Of a DNA stretch of 64,000 bases, positions 61,504 through 64,000 are shown one piece after another. The stretch comes from Ancylostoma caninum (taxonomy: Eukaryota; Nematoda; Chromadorea; Rhabditida; Ancylostomatidae), in NCBI GenBank assembly GCA_037903475.1, contig JBAJFG010000073.1, positions 1,984,001 to 2,048,000 on the forward strand, written 5' to 3'. The notes under the pieces are model-generated. The model did no database searches. It worked only from the letters and a program-made list of their open reading frames with translations, and had not been told where the DNA came from. A program made the position numbers and the translations under genes. The first letter of the stretch is position 1; each line of letters begins with the position of its first letter.

Positions 61504-63129
61504 ATGGGTGATGTACAGCAGCAGAATAATACGACCAGTGCTGGAATAGGGGCTGCCAGTGTGACGGTTGCTGCTCTACACTCAGCCGCACGTGCCGCTA
61601 ACAAGGTCGATTCGAGCTCAGTCTCTCCAAACGTCGTCAAAGGAGGTTGGTGTTTTTGTACCTTTCAGATGCCGTCATATCTGGGTATTTATTTGGAAGT
61701 TGTGCCGCTAGCACACTTTCTCAGCGATTTGGTTGCTTTCAGTTTGATTACTTTTGGCATTCAGTTGTGCTTTCTGGTCTAGCAGCAACCAGTAGTTAAA
61801 TTAGTTAACATCTTACCAAGGTAAATAGCGTATTGATTGCCCTTTGTTATTTTATGTGACAGTATTTGCTTCCTGCTGCGACAGAGAAGCCTTGGGTGAA
61901 AAAGCGCTGTGTGTACAGACTCCTAGGACATGAGCGATTCCAGTTTGACATGATAATTTGTGAGATGTGACTGTTTGTAATGTTTTTATGGAAAATAGGG
62001 TGCTGATAGGTATGTCTTCCTTTCCACGCCTCTCGTTTGACTTTTCGGCAGGCTGTGTTGCAGTCGTCTTTTTCTTTCTTTTCTTCTTTTTTTTTTCAAG
62101 AATACCACCCCTTTTGTAACACAACTTTACGGCTTCCTGCTCAGCAGCTGGCGGCGCTGACTTTTTCGTTGCTCTGTACTAGTTCTCAACGTTTTTCTTT
62201 AGGCGCAGTGCCCTTTTTATGTTGTCGGAGAGAAAAAAGCATTCCGGTTATTCTGTTGCACAATGGTCCTGTTAGCGATCGATGTTGTGAGACTTGTCAC
62301 TTGAGTGGCACATTCCTCGTGGCATGTTCTGAATACTAAAGAAATGCTACCAATTACATGGGTGGCGCTGAGTTGTACTTGCTGCGTATTCACTGGTCGA
62401 TTCTAGTATCAACTAAATTACCAATTTATATGGTCGGTGCTTCATACTTTCCATCATTTTAACGATCAATCATTCATTAGAATGAGTTTGCGAAACAATT
62501 ATTGACTTTCCCAAACTCGTTTTCACGCTGACGAGCCCATATAACCGGTACTTGAGGGAGGTCGATGGTGGCTTACGACGAACTTCTAGTTCTGCGGACT
62601 ACAAAAAACTTCTCATAGTCGTTAGGAGTGTTGCAATAGTTTAAGTCATAGATTTTCCACAGGGTTAGACATTTTCTATGTTTCAATTATTTTAAACAAT
62701 TTTGCCATCATAGGTTTTGCAGTGGTGCAGAGATTCATAATCAAACGAAATGTTAACCTGCTGTGTATTCCATTTTCATATTGTTTTTTATCGTTCGTTT
62801 TCTCAAATTTATCCCGCTGATTTCACCATGACTGCAATAATATCTCTACGATTACAGTAACTACAAATAAGTAAGTAAGCTAGGCTTGTTGCTTAAATTG
62901 TGAAACTGAAGATATTCCTTTTTTTTTGCTCATTTGAACTAATCTTTTTTCTTCCCCCCAATCAGATTCTTTTCGTATTGGTACCGGAGCCAGGTTTGTC
63001 ACACCCTCATCCATGAAACTGAGCTGTTTTTGCTAAGGTGTAATTTTCCGCATTCTCAAACAATTGATTTCTCATTCCCATTGCAGCCCAGCTATTTCGC
63101 TGAATAAGGCTGTCACACCTCGTCAATAA
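61504..63129 (+). CDS. Small hypothetical protein, three exons
   Basis: Not recognised. Exons 61504-61645, 62966-62993 and 63087-63129 join in phase to a 70-aa protein: MGDVQQQNNTTSAGIGAASV at the start, then an Ala-rich stretch (AALHSAARAANK), a Ser/Val stretch, and SFRIGTGASPAISLNKAVTP before the stop. It is polar, low in complexity, with no signal peptide or membrane segment. A pyrimidine-rich acceptor (ctatttag) 22 bases before the ATG suggests a genuine 5' end. An alternative last exon may start at 63307. The middle exon is only 28 nt, so the model rests on splice signals and continuous phase rather than on homology. The first exon may alternatively begin a longer gene. Confidence 0.45.
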
Positions 63130-63306
63130 TTTTTTTTAACAATCTCCTCCTGACAGCCCTTTTGTGCATGTTCATAATATTAGGTTGTAACATCAGTTTC
63201 CGCTCTTTTGAAATTTTCGAAGAAAAAGTTTTATAAAAAATCAATTAAGAACAGATATCAGTCGAAGTATGCACCATAAGTTGCTGGTCTTTTGCCTTTT
63301 TTACAG

Positions 63307-63414
63307 CCGGAGCTCGGCTCCGCTGCTCCAGAAATCCGTGGACTGCGAGGCCAAGAACTGAGTCGGGCAGTGCTAGAGGTCACTGACTTTGGCAAATCGG
63401 TTCTACCTCAGTAG
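63307..63414 (+). other. Possible alternative terminal exon of the 61504 gene
   Basis: A strong acceptor (ttttttacag) ends at 63306. Entered in the phase left by the 62993 donor, it encodes SRSSAPLLQKSVDCEAKN and a stop. Entered in phase 0, it encodes PELGSAAPEIRGLRGQEL... to LEVTDFGKSVLPQ and a stop at 63412-63414, which looks more protein-like but needs a different upstream exon. Use of either is unproven. Confidence 0.3.
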
Positions 63415-63791
63415 ATATTTTTGTGATTTGAAAGTCGGCGCTTGGTTAGAGCTAGATTTATGCTACATAATGTGCAATTAATAATTATTTCTGTGAGCTC
63501 TTCGCCTCTCCAAGGAGTTCGACCAACAAAATTAAGGCACCCTCAGCGGTGTGAATAGAATCAGAATAGAGTGATTTCCACAGAGCGCTTGGAACTCATC
63601 CCAAAATTCCACCGGTTAGTGTTCGCAAACGGTTGATGTTTGTAGCCACAGTGGAAGAAATCCCATTCCAATTCGCTTCAACTTCAGAGAGAAAAACGGC
63701 TTAATCAAAATTTTGGGTCACCAATTTTGGTGTAGGTGCCTGAGACCGCTCGACAATAATATGGGGAGGGAAAGTACCAGGGAGAATAAGA

Positions 63792-64000
63792 ATGGCCTCG
63801 AGATTGCTCGGTCCAAATCTGGTTAGTCTCATTCGACGTTATGGGAAAATTATTATTTGTGCAAATGCAGTTACCGAATTTGCATTCTTGAAGGGTTCAC
63901 CCCGAAGTTAATTACATTTTCAAAATAAGACACAAAAATCGATCTCACATTCCAGAATGTTCAGGGGATCACGCGCTTCGCAACAGTATCTAGAGATTAG
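63792..64000 (+). CDS. Possible 5' end of a mitochondrially targeted protein gene (partial)
   Basis: ATG at 63792 opens MASRLLGPNL up to a donor (ctg|gttagt) after 63821. An acceptor ttcag at 63960-63964 joins in phase to GITRFAT, where another donor-like gtatct follows at 63986. The resulting N-terminus MASRLLGPNLGITRFAT has Arg residues spaced through a hydrophobic, acid-free helix, as in mitochondrial presequences. The rest of the gene would lie beyond the window. If the last donor is not used the frame stops at 63998-64000. Family not recognised; model is tentative. Confidence 0.3.

Overview
The window is intron-rich, AT-leaning eukaryotic DNA from a nematode. Four genes can be assembled exon by exon with consistent phases, and their closest recognisable relatives are Caenorhabditis proteins (ERO-1, CPR-type cathepsin B, SRC-2, RSR-1). 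Long introns packed with transposons, SL-type acceptors next to start codons, and a cathepsin B carrying a 'hemoglobinase' signature together point to a clade V strongylid, most likely a blood-feeding hookworm of the Ancylostoma/Necator type. This assignment is inference; no marker gene fixes the species. All four solid genes are on the + strand.

Layout. 1-1241: upstream region. 1242-9229: ero-1, 11 exons, 485 aa, the ER thiol oxidase that recharges PDI. 9230-16352: intergenic, holding a dead mariner (9733-10131), a short TIR transposon (14587-15134), a perfect 156-bp tandem duplication (15385-15696) and a possible upstream first exon (13687-13746). 16353-23537: secreted cathepsin B-like cysteine protease, 13 exons, 390 aa, with all catalytic residues and the occluding-loop histidines intact. 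23538-35540: a nearly full-length but dead CR1/Jockey-type LINE on the - strand (24398-28532) and unassigned DNA. 35541-49593: src-2-type non-receptor tyrosine kinase, 10 exons, 476 aa, SH3-SH2-kinase. Its 6.4-kb intron 5 contains two 5'-truncated LINEs lying head to head, plus fold-back repeats. 49594-54650: a cluster of palindromic MITEs from at least three families and a 57-bp-arm hairpin. 54651-59921: rsr-1/SRRM1-type splicing coactivator, 8 exons, 389 aa, PWI domain plus RS tail. 61504-63129: a small unrecognised three-exon gene. 63792-64000: the possible 5' end of a mitochondrial-protein gene that runs off the window.

The genes do not form a pathway or an evident operon. ero-1 supports disulfide formation in the secretory pathway, which secreted cysteine-rich proteins such as the neighbouring cathepsin need, but adjacency here is probably coincidental. 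No bacterial-type system, CRISPR array or rRNA was seen. The most unusual content is the density of small inverted-repeat elements and a few fine-scale changes: a duplicated splice donor in rsr-1, a perfect 32-bp intronic hairpin in ero-1, a satellite bounded by inverted repeats inside a cathepsin intron, and a tRNA-like segment in the LINE 3' region.
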